From an uncultured bacterium (GTDB lineage: Bacteria; Bacillota; Clostridia; Christensenellales; HGM11417): DNA of 13,016 nt. Location of the stretch: the NCBI GenBank assembly GCA_905215695.1, contig CAJMQN010000018.1:1-13016 (forward strand). The letters run 5' to 3'. Shown here one piece after another: positions 1-6,407 of the stretch; positions within the stretch are counted from its first letter, which is position 1, and the number at the start of each line of letters is the position of its first letter. Made by a program: the position numbers and the translations under genes. The notes beneath the pieces were generated by a model, which was given only the letters and a program-made list of their open reading frames with translations, was not told the DNA's origin and searched no databases.

Positions 1-52
1 GCCGAAAGTACTGGGCTCGCAAGGCTTGGGAGGATAGGTCGTCGCCGCTTCC
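1..52 (+). rRNA. rrf: 5S ribosomal RNA, 3' fragment (cut by window start)
   Basis: The first ~52 bases match the 3' part of a bacterial 5S rRNA: a GCCGAAAGTACTGGG stretch, then GGGAGGATAGGTCGTCGCC, the conserved helix and loop preceding the 5S 3' end. The 5' half lies outside the window, so an rRNA operon (probably 16S-23S-5S) lies immediately to the left on the + strand. The exact 3' end (about 48-54) cannot be fixed by eye. A rho-independent terminator begins nine bases further on, which supports this as the last gene of the operon. Confidence 0.88.
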
Positions 53-60
53 ATTGAAGA

Positions 61-102
61 AAGGCAGGACAAGCGTTGTTGTTTGTTCTGCCTTTTTTCT
101 TT
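61..102 (+). terminator. Intrinsic terminator of the rRNA operon
   Basis: A 12-bp stem pairs AAGGCAGGACAA (61-72) with TTGTTCTGCCTT (83-94), with one G-U pair. The loop is 10 nt and a run of T continues to about 103. It sits directly after the 5S rRNA on the same strand. Confidence 0.88.
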
Positions 103-132
103 TACAGACGAAAAAAGACGGAGAAACCCAAG

Positions 133-1620
133 ATGCGTAAAACTACGTTTTTCCCGACGATGTTCCTTGTGCTGTGTCTCGCGCTGTTTGTTTGCGCGTG
201 CGCGCCCTCCGAACCGAGTTCGGAGACCCCCGGTCAAACCGAACCCCCGGGCACCGACCCGCCCCCTATCGAGACTTCCTGCGAACTCGAACTGACCCTT
301 CCGCATGCTCTGCGCTACGGTGCGCCCGCCGAGCCGTTATCGGGGGTCTGTGCCTGCGGTCGCCCGGTCTGTTTCGCCTCGCTTTCGCGGGAATTTCTCG
401 AAATCGAGGGCGGTCTTGCCCGCGCAACGGATACCCGCGAAGGGGATGCGCGCCTGCTTCCGTGGGGCGGAGAGTCGGACAATATTCTCGCCTATCACGC
501 CCCCGCGGAGGGGGAGAACGGGGCAAAACTCCTCTATACGGGCAGAATCCCTCTCGAAAGGGGAAGGTACGCGGAGATTTCGCACCCCGCCCTCGCCCTG
601 TCTTACGGGGAACAGCCCGAACTTTCCGAGCATTTCCGTTTCGCAGAAGAACCGTCCGCGCTCCTTCCGGGCGCGCATGCGCTGTCCTGTCTGTATAACG
701 CTGACCCGATTCACTACGAGGACTTTGCGTTGACGGTGCAGGTCACTGTGACCAAAAAGCCCGCAGTCCCCGCGACGCACCCCGCCTGTTCGGCGGTCTA
801 TGCGCCTGGCTTGACGCTCGCCGATCTCCCGCTTGCGCCGGGATTTTTTTGGCAGAAGCCGGAGACCGAACTCCGCGCGGGAAGTGGCGAGTTTTCCGCG
901 CTCTATCTCCCTGACGAATACACCGACCCATATGCGCTGTATATCCCGGTGGAGATTTCGCGCGCGGCGTATTCCGGCGAAATCTCCCTTCCCGACCTCT
1001 CCGCGGTGACCTATGACGAGGAACAGACCCTTGCGGACGTCCCGATTCCCGACGGATTCCGTTGGAAAACCCCTTCGGAAGTCCCCGCCGTGAAGAAGAA
1101 CGCATATGAGGCGATTTTCGACCCGGGCGCGAACTACCTGCCCGTCGAAACGGAAATCCCGCTCACTGTTCTTCCGAAAGAGGGCGAGCCGGCGGTATTT
1201 CCGACCCTTCCCGAAGAAATGCCCTTTGCGGACGAAAAGATTTCGGCTCTGCTCCGAGGTGAAACCGAAGGATTTTGGATTGAAAACGACACAATCCTGC
1301 ACGCGCAGGCAGAGCCGCACACCGTGACAATCTGTTTCCGAAAAAACGAAAATTACGTCATGCAGACCAAGACGGTCTTTGTGACGGTCGTGCAGGCAGT
1401 ACGCTACGACAAGCCCTCCCGCCCCGAATGGGCAGGGGACGAATCGGGCAGAATCCATCTGTTCCCCAAGATTGGAGAACCCGAACTCGAATACAGTACG
1501 GACGGCGCGGAATGGACGACGAATCCCGTCTTTCCCGCGGGCACGGAGAAAGTGTATTACCGATTTCGCGAAACGCAGGACTATCTCGCGGGGGAGACGC
1601 AGGAATTGCCTATCGGATAA
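133..1620 (+). CDS. Lipoprotein with tandem Ig-like (MBG-type) repeats
   Basis: A 495-aa secreted lipoprotein of unknown role, probably anchored to the outer face of the membrane. I start it at 133 rather than the upstream ATG at 76: ACGGAG (118-123) is well placed, and the protein then opens with a signal peptide (MRKTTFFPTM, hydrophobic to residue 20) and a lipobox VCAC with Cys23. A Pro/Thr/Glu/Ser-rich linker (about 25-48) follows. Two obvious tandem copies of an Ig-like beta-sandwich lie at about 219-275 and 291-347, each with a TLAD(L/V)P..(P/D)GF.W motif and ending in an alternating beta strand (IPVEI, IPLTV). This resembles the MBG-type repeats of Firmicute surface proteins. The last 65 residues have the form LEYSTDGAEWTTNP...YYRF, another common surface-repeat style. 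No enzymatic motif is visible. Only about 30 bp separate it from the rRNA terminator, so it has little room for its own promoter. Family-level call only; ligand and function unknown. Confidence 0.85.
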   Translation: MRKTTFFPTMFLVLCLALFVCACAPSEPSSETPGQTEPPGTDPPPIETSCELELTLPHALRYGAPAEPLSGVCACGRPVCFASLSREFLEIEGGLARATDTREGDARLLPWGGESDNILAYHAPAEGENGAKLLYTGRIPLERGRYAEISHPALALSYGEQPELSEHFRFAEEPSALLPGAHALSCLYNADPIHYEDFALTVQVTVTKKPAVPATHPACSAVYAPGLTLADLPLAPGFFWQKPETELRAGSGEFSALYLPDEYTDPYALYIPVEISRAAYSGEISLPDLSAVTYDEEQTLADVPIPDGFRWKTPSEVPAVKKNAYEAIFDPGANYLPVETEIPLTVLPKEGEPAVFPTLPEEMPFADEKISALLRGETEGFWIENDTILHAQAEPHTVTICFRKNENYVMQTKTVFVTVVQAVRYDKPSRPEWAGDESGRIHLFPKIGEPELEYSTDGAEWTTNPVFPAGTEKVYYRFRETQDYLAGETQELPIG

Positions 1621-1658
1621 AAAAGTCGCCGGATTTTCCATCCGGCGACTTTTTATTT
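1620..1658. terminator. Bidirectional terminator between convergent genes
   Basis: A perfect 15-bp stem has arms 1620-1634 and 1640-1654 (core GTCGCCGGAT/ATCCGGCGAC) and loop TTTCC. Flanking A and T runs let it work on both strands. The TAA of the minus-strand thioredoxin reductase (1655-1653) lies inside the right arm, and the TAA of the + strand lipoprotein ends at its left edge. Confidence 0.92.
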
Positions 1659-2534
1659 GAGATATTCGATCGCGGAATTTGCGGCGACCGCGCCGTCCCC
1701 CGCGGCGGTGACGACCTGCCGAAGGGACTTTTTCCGAATGTCCCCTGCGGCGAATACGCCGGGGAAGGACGTTTTCATGTCCTCGTCGGTGAGGACGTAA
1801 CCGTTTTCGAGCATGCTTTCGGGGAGCATTCCGGTGTTGGGGAGCCTTCCTACCGCGACGAAAAGCCCGTCCGCGGGCACTTCGCTCCCGTCCTCGAGTC
1901 GCACGCCGGAGAGCCTGCCCTCGCGCTCGAGGAGTTCGGTGACGCGGTGTTTGAGATAAAAAACAATCTTTTCCCGATTGAGTTTGCCGACCTCGAGGTC
2001 GGGCGCGCGGAAGGAATCGCGGCGGTGTATGAGCGCGACCTCCGCGCAGATGTTTTGAAGATAGAGCGCATCCTTGACCGCGGTGTCCCCGCCGCCCACA
2101 ACGGCGACCTTTTTCCCCCGGAAGAAGTTCCCGTCGCAGGTCGCGCAGTAGGAGACGCCTTTGCCGACGAGCGCGCGTTCGTTGGGGAGTCCGAGTTCCC
2201 GCTCCCGCGCGCCCATGCAGAGAATGAGCGTGCGTCCCTCGTAGTTTTCTCCGGAAGTAACGGTGACCCACTTGCGCGCGGGGTCGATGGCGACGGCGCG
2301 TTCGAGTTTGGTCTCCAGCCCGAGGGACTTTGCGGTCTCGTACATGGACATGGACAGCGAAAATCCGTCCGTGGGGGGGAGTCCCGGATAATTCTCGATG
2401 CTTGCGGCGAGCGCGGCTTGCCCGCCCACCGAAACCTGCTCCAAGAGAAGGGTTTTCATCCCCGCCCGGAGTGCGTAGATTGCCGCGGTCAGTCCCGCCG
2501 GACCGCCGCCCACAATAATGGTATCGTATGTCAT
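1653..2534 (-). CDS. trxB: Thioredoxin reductase (NADPH, FAD)
   Basis: A 293-aa cytosolic flavoenzyme that transfers electrons from NADPH through FAD and a redox disulfide to thioredoxin. Motifs, in order: FAD-binding GGGPAG at residues 9-14; GGQ (37-39) and ENYPG (47-51); the active-site CATC with Cys130 and Cys133; the NADPH-binding GGGDTA (147-152); HRRDSFRA (170-177), whose arginines fit NADPH preference; and a C-terminal AAGD (262-265) that contacts FAD. The length is slightly short but within the low-molecular-weight bacterial TrxB family. Its ATG overlaps the stop of the upstream phosphatase gene (TCAT on the + strand, 2531-2534), so the two are translationally coupled in one operon. 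The ATG is unambiguous because the FAD motif begins eight residues in. No thioredoxin gene is in view. A paralogue with another disulfide partner cannot be excluded. Confidence 0.95.
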   Translation of the reverse strand: MTYDTIIVGGGPAGLTAAIYALRAGMKTLLLEQVSVGGQAALAASIENYPGLPPTDGFSLSMSMYETAKSLGLETKLERAVAIDPARKWVTVTSGENYEGRTLILCMGARERELGLPNERALVGKGVSYCATCDGNFFRGKKVAVVGGGDTAVKDALYLQNICAEVALIHRRDSFRAPDLEVGKLNREKIVFYLKHRVTELLEREGRLSGVRLEDGSEVPADGLFVAVGRLPNTGMLPESMLENGYVLTDEDMKTSFPGVFAAGDIRKKSLRQVVTAAGDGAVAANSAIEYLK

Positions 2535-3334
2535 GATAACTCCTCGAAATAGATTTGTTTTTGCCGGAAAAAGCAGGTGCGCGTAAAGCCGAGGGAGAGC
2601 AATCCCTCCCGCATGAGGTCGAAACGATCGAACAGTCTGCGCACCTGATGCGCGTCCGAGCCGAGGGAAATCCTTTCGCCGCCGAGTTCCCGGTAGCGTT
2701 TGAGAATGTCGAGATAGGGGATAAAGGGCGAACCCGCCGAACGCACGTTGGAATTGATTTCGAGCGCAACCCCGCGCGTGACGACTTTTTTGAGGATCTC
2801 GTCAAGGATGTCCGAAAACTCCGCGTAATATACCCGCGGGTCGAAATAGGGCGCGTTTCGGGCGACGTATCCGAGGTGTCCGAGAATTTGAAAGTCGAAT
2901 TTCGCGTCCAAACTCCTCGAGACGGTCTCGAAATACTTGCGATAGCGTTCTTTCTTCTCCCTCCCCCCGAAGTACTCGAGAAACCAGCAGTCCGTTTCGC
3001 CCTCGGGGACGTGCACGCTGTTGATGATATAGTCAAAAGGATATTTTTTTTCAAACGCGGCGTATTCTTCCTCGGCGAGAGGGGAATAACCGAATTCGAT
3101 TCCCTCGAGAATTTCGATCTTGCCGCGGTAGAGTTCGCGCAGGGACTGTACGGACTTGTGACTCGCGGCGACGTCGGTCATGACGACCTCGAACTTATTA
3201 TAGACGTAGTCGAGGTCATAGTGTTCCGAAAATCCGAGCTTGTCCGCGCCGCAGAGCATCGCGGTATCGACGTAACTCTCCGGTCGCGCGTCGCTGTCCG
3301 GCGAAAATTTTGTATGGATATGCAGGTCGGTCAT
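2531..3334 (-). CDS. hisK: PHP-domain histidinol-phosphatase (HisK/HisJ family)
   Basis: A 267-aa metal-dependent phosphoesterase of the PHP superfamily, with the length and motif order of HisK/HisJ histidinol-phosphate phosphatases (histidine biosynthesis, histidinol phosphate to histidinol). Metal ligands visible in order: HIH (His5, His7), SEH (His38), EGIE (Glu77-Glu80), NSVH (His108), GHLG (His153) and GSDAH (Asp227, His229). I chose the ATG at 3334 over the GTG at 3358. AAGGA lies about 8 nt upstream of the ATG, and the HxH motif then falls four residues in, as usual. It is the first gene of a two-gene operon with trxB (4-base overlap). No other his genes are in the window, so a different phosphorylated substrate is possible; the PHP fold is certain, the substrate is inferred. 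Confidence 0.88.
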   Translation of the reverse strand: MTDLHIHTKFSPDSDARPESYVDTAMLCGADKLGFSEHYDLDYVYNKFEVVMTDVAASHKSVQSLRELYRGKIEILEGIEFGYSPLAEEEYAAFEKKYPFDYIINSVHVPEGETDCWFLEYFGGREKKERYRKYFETVSRSLDAKFDFQILGHLGYVARNAPYFDPRVYYAEFSDILDEILKKVVTRGVALEINSNVRSAGSPFIPYLDILKRYRELGGERISLGSDAHQVRRLFDRFDLMREGLLSLGFTRTCFFRQKQIYFEELS

Positions 3335-3359
3335 GGGCAATCCTTGTGGCTTTTTCACT

Positions 3360-3388
3360 ATTATATCACAAAACTATGCTATAATAAA
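3360..3388 (-). promoter_or_regulatory. Putative sigma-A promoter for hisK-trxB
   Basis: On the minus strand a perfect TATAAT (3365-3360) lies 25 bp upstream of the hisK ATG, with a weak TTTATT -35 (3388-3383) at 17 bp spacing. It overlaps the divergent promoter of the nitroreductase gene, so the two may compete. Confidence 0.45.
3377..3385 (+). promoter_or_regulatory. Extended -10 promoter for the nitroreductase gene
   Basis: TGCTATAAT is a perfect extended -10 (TGn plus TATAAT). No good -35 is visible, as is common for extended -10 promoters. Transcription should start near 3392, just before the AAGGAG at 3393-3398, giving a very short leader. Confidence 0.5.
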
Positions 3389-3407
3389 GAAAAAGGAGAT
3401 TTTTTCC

Positions 3408-3961
3408 GTGGATATTTTTGAAAATCTTGAGACGCGCTACTCTCTGCGCCGATATTCGGAGCAAAAGGTGGAGCGGGAGAAATTGGAAAATGCCTTCGCG
3501 CGAGCCAGCTTTCGCCCTCCGCCTGCAACGCCCAGCCCTACACCTTTGTCGCGGTGGACGACCCCGCGCTGTGCGCGGAGATTTCGGACGCCCTGAAAAA
3601 TTCCGTCCTGCACATCAATACGTTTACAAACAAAACCCCCTGTTTCGTGGTCATCGTCTCCGAATCCGGAAATATGACCTCAAAACTCGGGGACATTTTG
3701 CGGGATAAAAACTATTCGGAATACGACGCGGGCATCGCGGCGCAATCCTTCTGTCTGTGCGCGAACGAGCTCGGACTCGGCACCTGCATCATGGGTTGGT
3801 TCGACGAAAAGAAACTGAAAAAAGCGCTCGACGTCCCGGAGAAAAAGCGGATTGCCCTCGTCATCGCCTGCGGTTACCCTGCGGAGAACGCGGAACGCCC
3901 CGAAAAAAAGCGCAAGCCCTTCGAGGAGGTCGTGCGCTATAACGGCTATAAAAAGGTTTAA
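3408..3961 (+). pseudogene. Nitroreductase-family flavoprotein, frameshifted
   Basis: Read as one gene with a single-base correction, this gives a ~184-aa FMN-dependent nitroreductase-family protein. It starts at GTG 3408, with AAGGAG (3393-3398) nine bases upstream. The N-terminus VDIFENLETRYSLRRYS is the FMN-phosphate-binding start of the family. The frame then breaks at about 3486-3491: the next family motif, SPSACNAQPY (from 3512), lies in the frame read as AAA TGC CTT CGC. One extra A in the GGAAAATG run would restore TTG GAA AAA TGC and a continuous protein. Downstream, GIAAQSFCLCANELGLGTCIMGW is typical of the flavin-binding C-terminal half. Frame 1 runs to 3596 with no family resemblance after the break. 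Without the shift the product would lack most of the protein, so this is either a recent pseudogene or a homopolymer sequencing or assembly error. Its stop overlaps that of the convergent minus-strand gene. Confidence 0.85.
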
Positions 3962-4287
3962 TCTCCCGCTTTGGGCGGTTTTCCGCCGTTGTACTTGCGG
4001 TCGATTTCCCGGGAAATGCGGTCGTGCTCGCGGATGAGCTTTTCGAACTTGCGGTTGTTGTAGCCCTCGGGCACGCCGGACAGTTTGGAATCCTGTTTGG
4101 GGAGACTTGCGCCGGGCGCGCGGCTTGTAGTTTGCCTGTTCGAACCGCCCGTCGTCTGTCCCGCAGTCGGGTTTTGCGCGTTCCCCGCTGTCTGTCCCGC
4201 GCCGGACATGAGCGAAGAGAAGGTCTTGAGCATGTCGAGAGGCTGGGACGCCGCCGGGCTCTGCGCGTCCACGTGGTCTTTTTTCAT
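3958..4287 (-). CDS. Small uncharacterised protein with low-complexity middle
   Basis: A 109-aa protein that I do not recognise. The start is supported by a strong GGAGG about 7 nt before the ATG at 4287. There is no signal peptide or membrane segment, so it should be cytosolic. Residues 1-25 look helical (MLKTFSSLM). The middle (about 30-65) is rich in Gln, Thr, Gly, Ala, Asn and Ser and is probably disordered. The C-terminal third is charged and likely helical (KFEKLIREHDRISREIDRKY) before a short PPKAGD tail. It converges on the nitroreductase gene and their stop codons overlap (TTTAA, 3957-3961), so neither gene has its own terminator there. Promoter-like minus-strand sequence lies in the AT-rich 4346-4382 segment but is weaker than the opposing + promoter. 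A dosage or assembly factor is conceivable, but nothing in the sequence identifies one. Confidence 0.75.
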   Translation of the reverse strand: MKKDHVDAQSPAASQPLDMLKTFSSLMSGAGQTAGNAQNPTAGQTTGGSNRQTTSRAPGASLPKQDSKLSGVPEGYNNRKFEKLIREHDRISREIDRKYNGGKPPKAGD

Positions 4288-4326
4288 AAAAAATCCTCCA
4301 ATTTTGAAAAAGGGTCGAGAAATGAT

Positions 4327-4355
4327 TTGATAAATTCCCGAATCTATTATATAAT
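4327..4355 (+). promoter_or_regulatory. Sigma-A promoter for the 4426 lipoprotein gene
   Basis: TTGATA (4327-4332), a 17-bp spacer, and a perfect TATAAT (4350-4355). The predicted start is near 4362, giving a leader of about 64 nt to the ATG at 4426. Confidence 0.8.
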
Positions 4356-4425
4356 ATTATGGTATATCGCCGGAAATGACAAGACAGGCGTGGCTGAAAT
4401 ATGTTAAGGAGTTAGGACAATCTTT

Positions 4426-5895
4426 ATGACCAAAAAACTGGCAAAATTGTTCGGAATCGGATTGCTCTGCATCGGTCTCTTTTTGACGGGATGCGGCAGC
4501 AACAGTATTGCCCGGTTATCGGGAGGACCTTCCGCGGACGCCAAGGTGGACAGCCAGTACGGCGCCGTCGTGACGAAGGGAGATTACCTCTACTTTATCA
4601 ACGGTGTGTATGACTCTTCGGTCTCCTCCGAATTCGGAAAGGCGGACGTCGCGGAGCGCGGCTACATCTACCGCGCGGAGCTGAACGCGGACGGAACATT
4701 GAAAAAGGACAGCGTCATGATGCTCTGCCCCAAACAGGTCTATACCGCATCGGCGGACGCGGGTCTGTTTTTGGTGGGCGACCGCCTGTATTTCGGCGCG
4801 GTTTCGACGCATCGGGACAAGCGCGGACAGCTTTTGACGAGCTATCTCGACCTCTATACCGTAAAACTCGACGGAACGGACTGCCGTGAAATCAGCTATC
4901 TGACCTCGAACACCTATACTTCGAAGTGGATGGAGAAGGACGGCAAGGCGTACTTTGTCTATATCGACACCGCGACGGACACGAAGGGAATCCGCGTTGT
5001 GGACGAGAAGGGCAACAATCGCATCATCGTTGACGAGTATGTGGGCACGCCGATTCTCGGGGACGACAACTATGTCTATTACACCACGCAGATTGAAAAG
5101 CCCGACCAAGAGGACGTCGAAGAGGACGAAATCCGTTACGAGAGCTACTACGAGGTGTACCGCAAAGCCATCGACGGCGGAGAGGCGGAGCTTGTGCTCG
5201 CCAAGGACAGCGAGGTAGTCAACGAGAAAAACGCGGTTACGCTGACGAAAGTCGAAAACGGCGTTCTGTACTATACCTATACGGACGGCGCGAGCCTTGT
5301 CAGGGCATACGATTTGACCTCGAAAAAGAGCGCGACCCTTTCGCACAACGCGCTGACGACGGTGCACAAATACCTCGGTTTCAACGAGGACGGCAGTTAT
5401 AAGGGCGTGATTGCGACCTACGAGAGCAAGCTGATGTTTATCCGTCCCGATGCGACCAAGACCTCCGGCTATGAGGAAATCAACCTGTTGGAGCGTTTTT
5501 CCGCAGTTCCCTCGACGATTTTAACCATTGAGGACAATTGGCTGTACTATTCGGACGGCTCGAGTGTCTGCCGCGTGGACATCGGCACTTACGGCGCGTG
5601 GAAGACGCACTCCGAAGGGGACAAGATCTACGGCGCGGCGGTCAACACAACGACCTTTATGCCCGAGGTCATCGGCGGCTACATCTATTTCCTGCCGACA
5701 GCGACGGATCATCCGACCTACGCGAGCTATCTCTACCGTTTGCCCAAGACGAACGTCATCACCGACGAAATGGAGGAGGACGACATTCCCGACCCGGAAT
5801 TCCTCGGACAGCTCACAAAGGGCGATCAGGAGACCTTCGACAAGGCGCAGGAAAAGATAGACAAAGAGAATGAGAAAAAGGAAAACAACGCCTGA
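4426..5895 (+). CDS. Lipoprotein with beta-propeller-like repeats (DUF5050-like)
   Basis: A 489-aa predicted lipoprotein. A signal peptide (residues 1-22) ends in lipobox LTGC with Cys23. The body contains many short blade-like strands of the type GDYLYFIN, GYIYRAELN, DRLYFGA, GKAYFVYID, NYVYYTT, GVLYYTY, NWLYYSDG and GYIYFLP. Each is followed by a polar turn and a 'YR/VKLDG'-type strand. This spacing is typical of the DUF5050 or propeller-like surface proteins of Clostridia, probably six or seven blades. The C-terminal ~20 residues are highly charged (QEKIDKENEKKENNA) and probably flexible. The likely ribosome site is TTAGGA (4412-4417), 8 nt before the ATG; AAGGAG (4406-4411) is stronger but farther away. 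It is a single-gene unit, with its own promoter at 4327 and a hairpin after the stop. Ligand and role are unknown; propellers of this kind often bind peptides, carbohydrates or other envelope proteins. Confidence 0.87.
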   Translation: MTKKLAKLFGIGLLCIGLFLTGCGSNSIARLSGGPSADAKVDSQYGAVVTKGDYLYFINGVYDSSVSSEFGKADVAERGYIYRAELNADGTLKKDSVMMLCPKQVYTASADAGLFLVGDRLYFGAVSTHRDKRGQLLTSYLDLYTVKLDGTDCREISYLTSNTYTSKWMEKDGKAYFVYIDTATDTKGIRVVDEKGNNRIIVDEYVGTPILGDDNYVYYTTQIEKPDQEDVEEDEIRYESYYEVYRKAIDGGEAELVLAKDSEVVNEKNAVTLTKVENGVLYYTYTDGASLVRAYDLTSKKSATLSHNALTTVHKYLGFNEDGSYKGVIATYESKLMFIRPDATKTSGYEEINLLERFSAVPSTILTIEDNWLYYSDGSSVCRVDIGTYGAWKTHSEGDKIYGAAVNTTTFMPEVIGGYIYFLPTATDHPTYASYLYRLPKTNVITDEMEEDDIPDPEFLGQLTKGDQETFDKAQEKIDKENEKKENNA

Positions 5896-5917
5896 CCTTT
5901 CAAAAACCAAATATTCG

Positions 5918-5953
5918 ATTGCCCCCGCAGGGAGTCCTGCAGGGGCAATTTGT
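5918..5953 (+). terminator. Terminator-like hairpin after the lipoprotein gene
   Basis: A 14-bp stem with one C/A mismatch (arms 5918-5931 and 5936-5949) and a GAGT loop. The following T-tract is poor (TTTGTAT), so termination may be incomplete. Confidence 0.68.
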
Positions 5954-5977
5954 ATCTATAAATCAAATTTTAATACC

Positions 5978-6002
5978 GCCGTATTGTCAAATACCATACG
6001 GC
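5978..6002. repeat. Inverted repeat GCCGTAT/ATACGGC
   Basis: A perfect 7-bp inverted repeat (5978-5984 and 5996-6002) separated by 11 nt, lying 29 nt beyond the preceding hairpin in the AT-rich gap. It may be an operator or a weak RNA hairpin. The Spo0A-box-like TATTGTCAAA lies across its loop. Confidence 0.4.
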
Positions 6003-6102
6003 TGTTGAAAAATGTACAAATATTTGTTTAAAATCAATTTTTTGTAAAGCGACAAAAAGAGTTATCCACAGTATTGCGATAAAGTGTGACGATTTTGTCA
6101 TA
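5982..6102. promoter_or_regulatory. Spo0A-box-like sites flanking a perfect DnaA box, upstream of spo0A
   Basis: This 450-bp gene-free stretch (5954-6407) is AT-rich. A perfect DnaA-box consensus TTATCCACA lies at 6062-6070. On either side is a perfect 7-bp inverted pair, GACAAAA (6051-6057) and TTTTGTC (6093-6099). Read outward they give TTTTGTCGCT (minus strand) and TTTTGTCATA (plus strand), each 8/10 to the Spo0A box TTTTGTCGAA. A third 8/10 match, TATTGTCAAA, is at 5982-5991. Binding is inferred from consensus matching only. The rest of the gap shows no convincing gene. Confidence 0.4.
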
Positions 6103-6333
6103 ATAAAAAAGAATTCGCGTTTTTTCGCCAAAAACCCCATATTTCGTATTAAATAACCAAAGTAACCACAATTGGTGCTCAAAATTGGGAAATTCCCCCC
6201 ACAGAATTTGTTATAATAATACCCGGTGATTGTTATCCCATAAAAAATACAAACGTATATTTGTTTTATAAAAAGAATTTGTAAAAATGTCAATTATTTA
6301 CGAAATTGGAGAGGTATTTTGTACATAAAACAT

Positions 6334-6363
6334 TTGTGCTTTTGTAGAAAAATGTGGTAACAT
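6334..6363 (+). promoter_or_regulatory. Candidate promoter for spo0A
   Basis: TTGTGC (6334-6339), 18 bp, then an extended -10 TGG-TAACAT (TG at 6355-6356, hexamer 6358-6363). The predicted start is near 6370, leaving a leader of about 38 nt. I looked for a sigma-H promoter, which drives induced spo0A in Bacillus, and saw none that convinces. Confidence 0.4.
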
Positions 6364-6407
6364 GGACTCACGCGGTAAAAAAACACTAAATTTGGGGGTT
6401 ATAGAAA

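Noticed and set aside
337..3054. A 905-codon open frame on the minus strand
   Set aside because: It runs antisense to the lipoprotein gene and in another frame across trxB and the PHP gene, all three of which have strong family or signal-peptide evidence. The protein is Arg-rich shadow sequence with no ribosome site or motif.
1428..3421. Long + strand open frames (374 and 288 codons) opposite trxB and the PHP phosphatase
   Set aside because: Antisense shadows of genes with clear motifs. No ribosome site, no recognisable domain.
3480..3495. Programmed -1 frameshift in the nitroreductase gene
   Set aside because: The site TTGGAAAATG is not a canonical slippery heptamer and no stimulatory structure is evident, so a deletion or sequencing error is more likely.
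4516..5367. 283-codon minus-strand open frame inside the propeller-like lipoprotein gene
   Set aside because: Antisense shadow. The + strand gene has promoter, signal peptide and repeats.
5970..6293. 107-codon minus-strand open frame in the AT-rich gap upstream of spo0A
   Set aside because: No ribosome site before the ATG, and the composition (Ile/Phe/Tyr) is that of AT-rich non-coding DNA.
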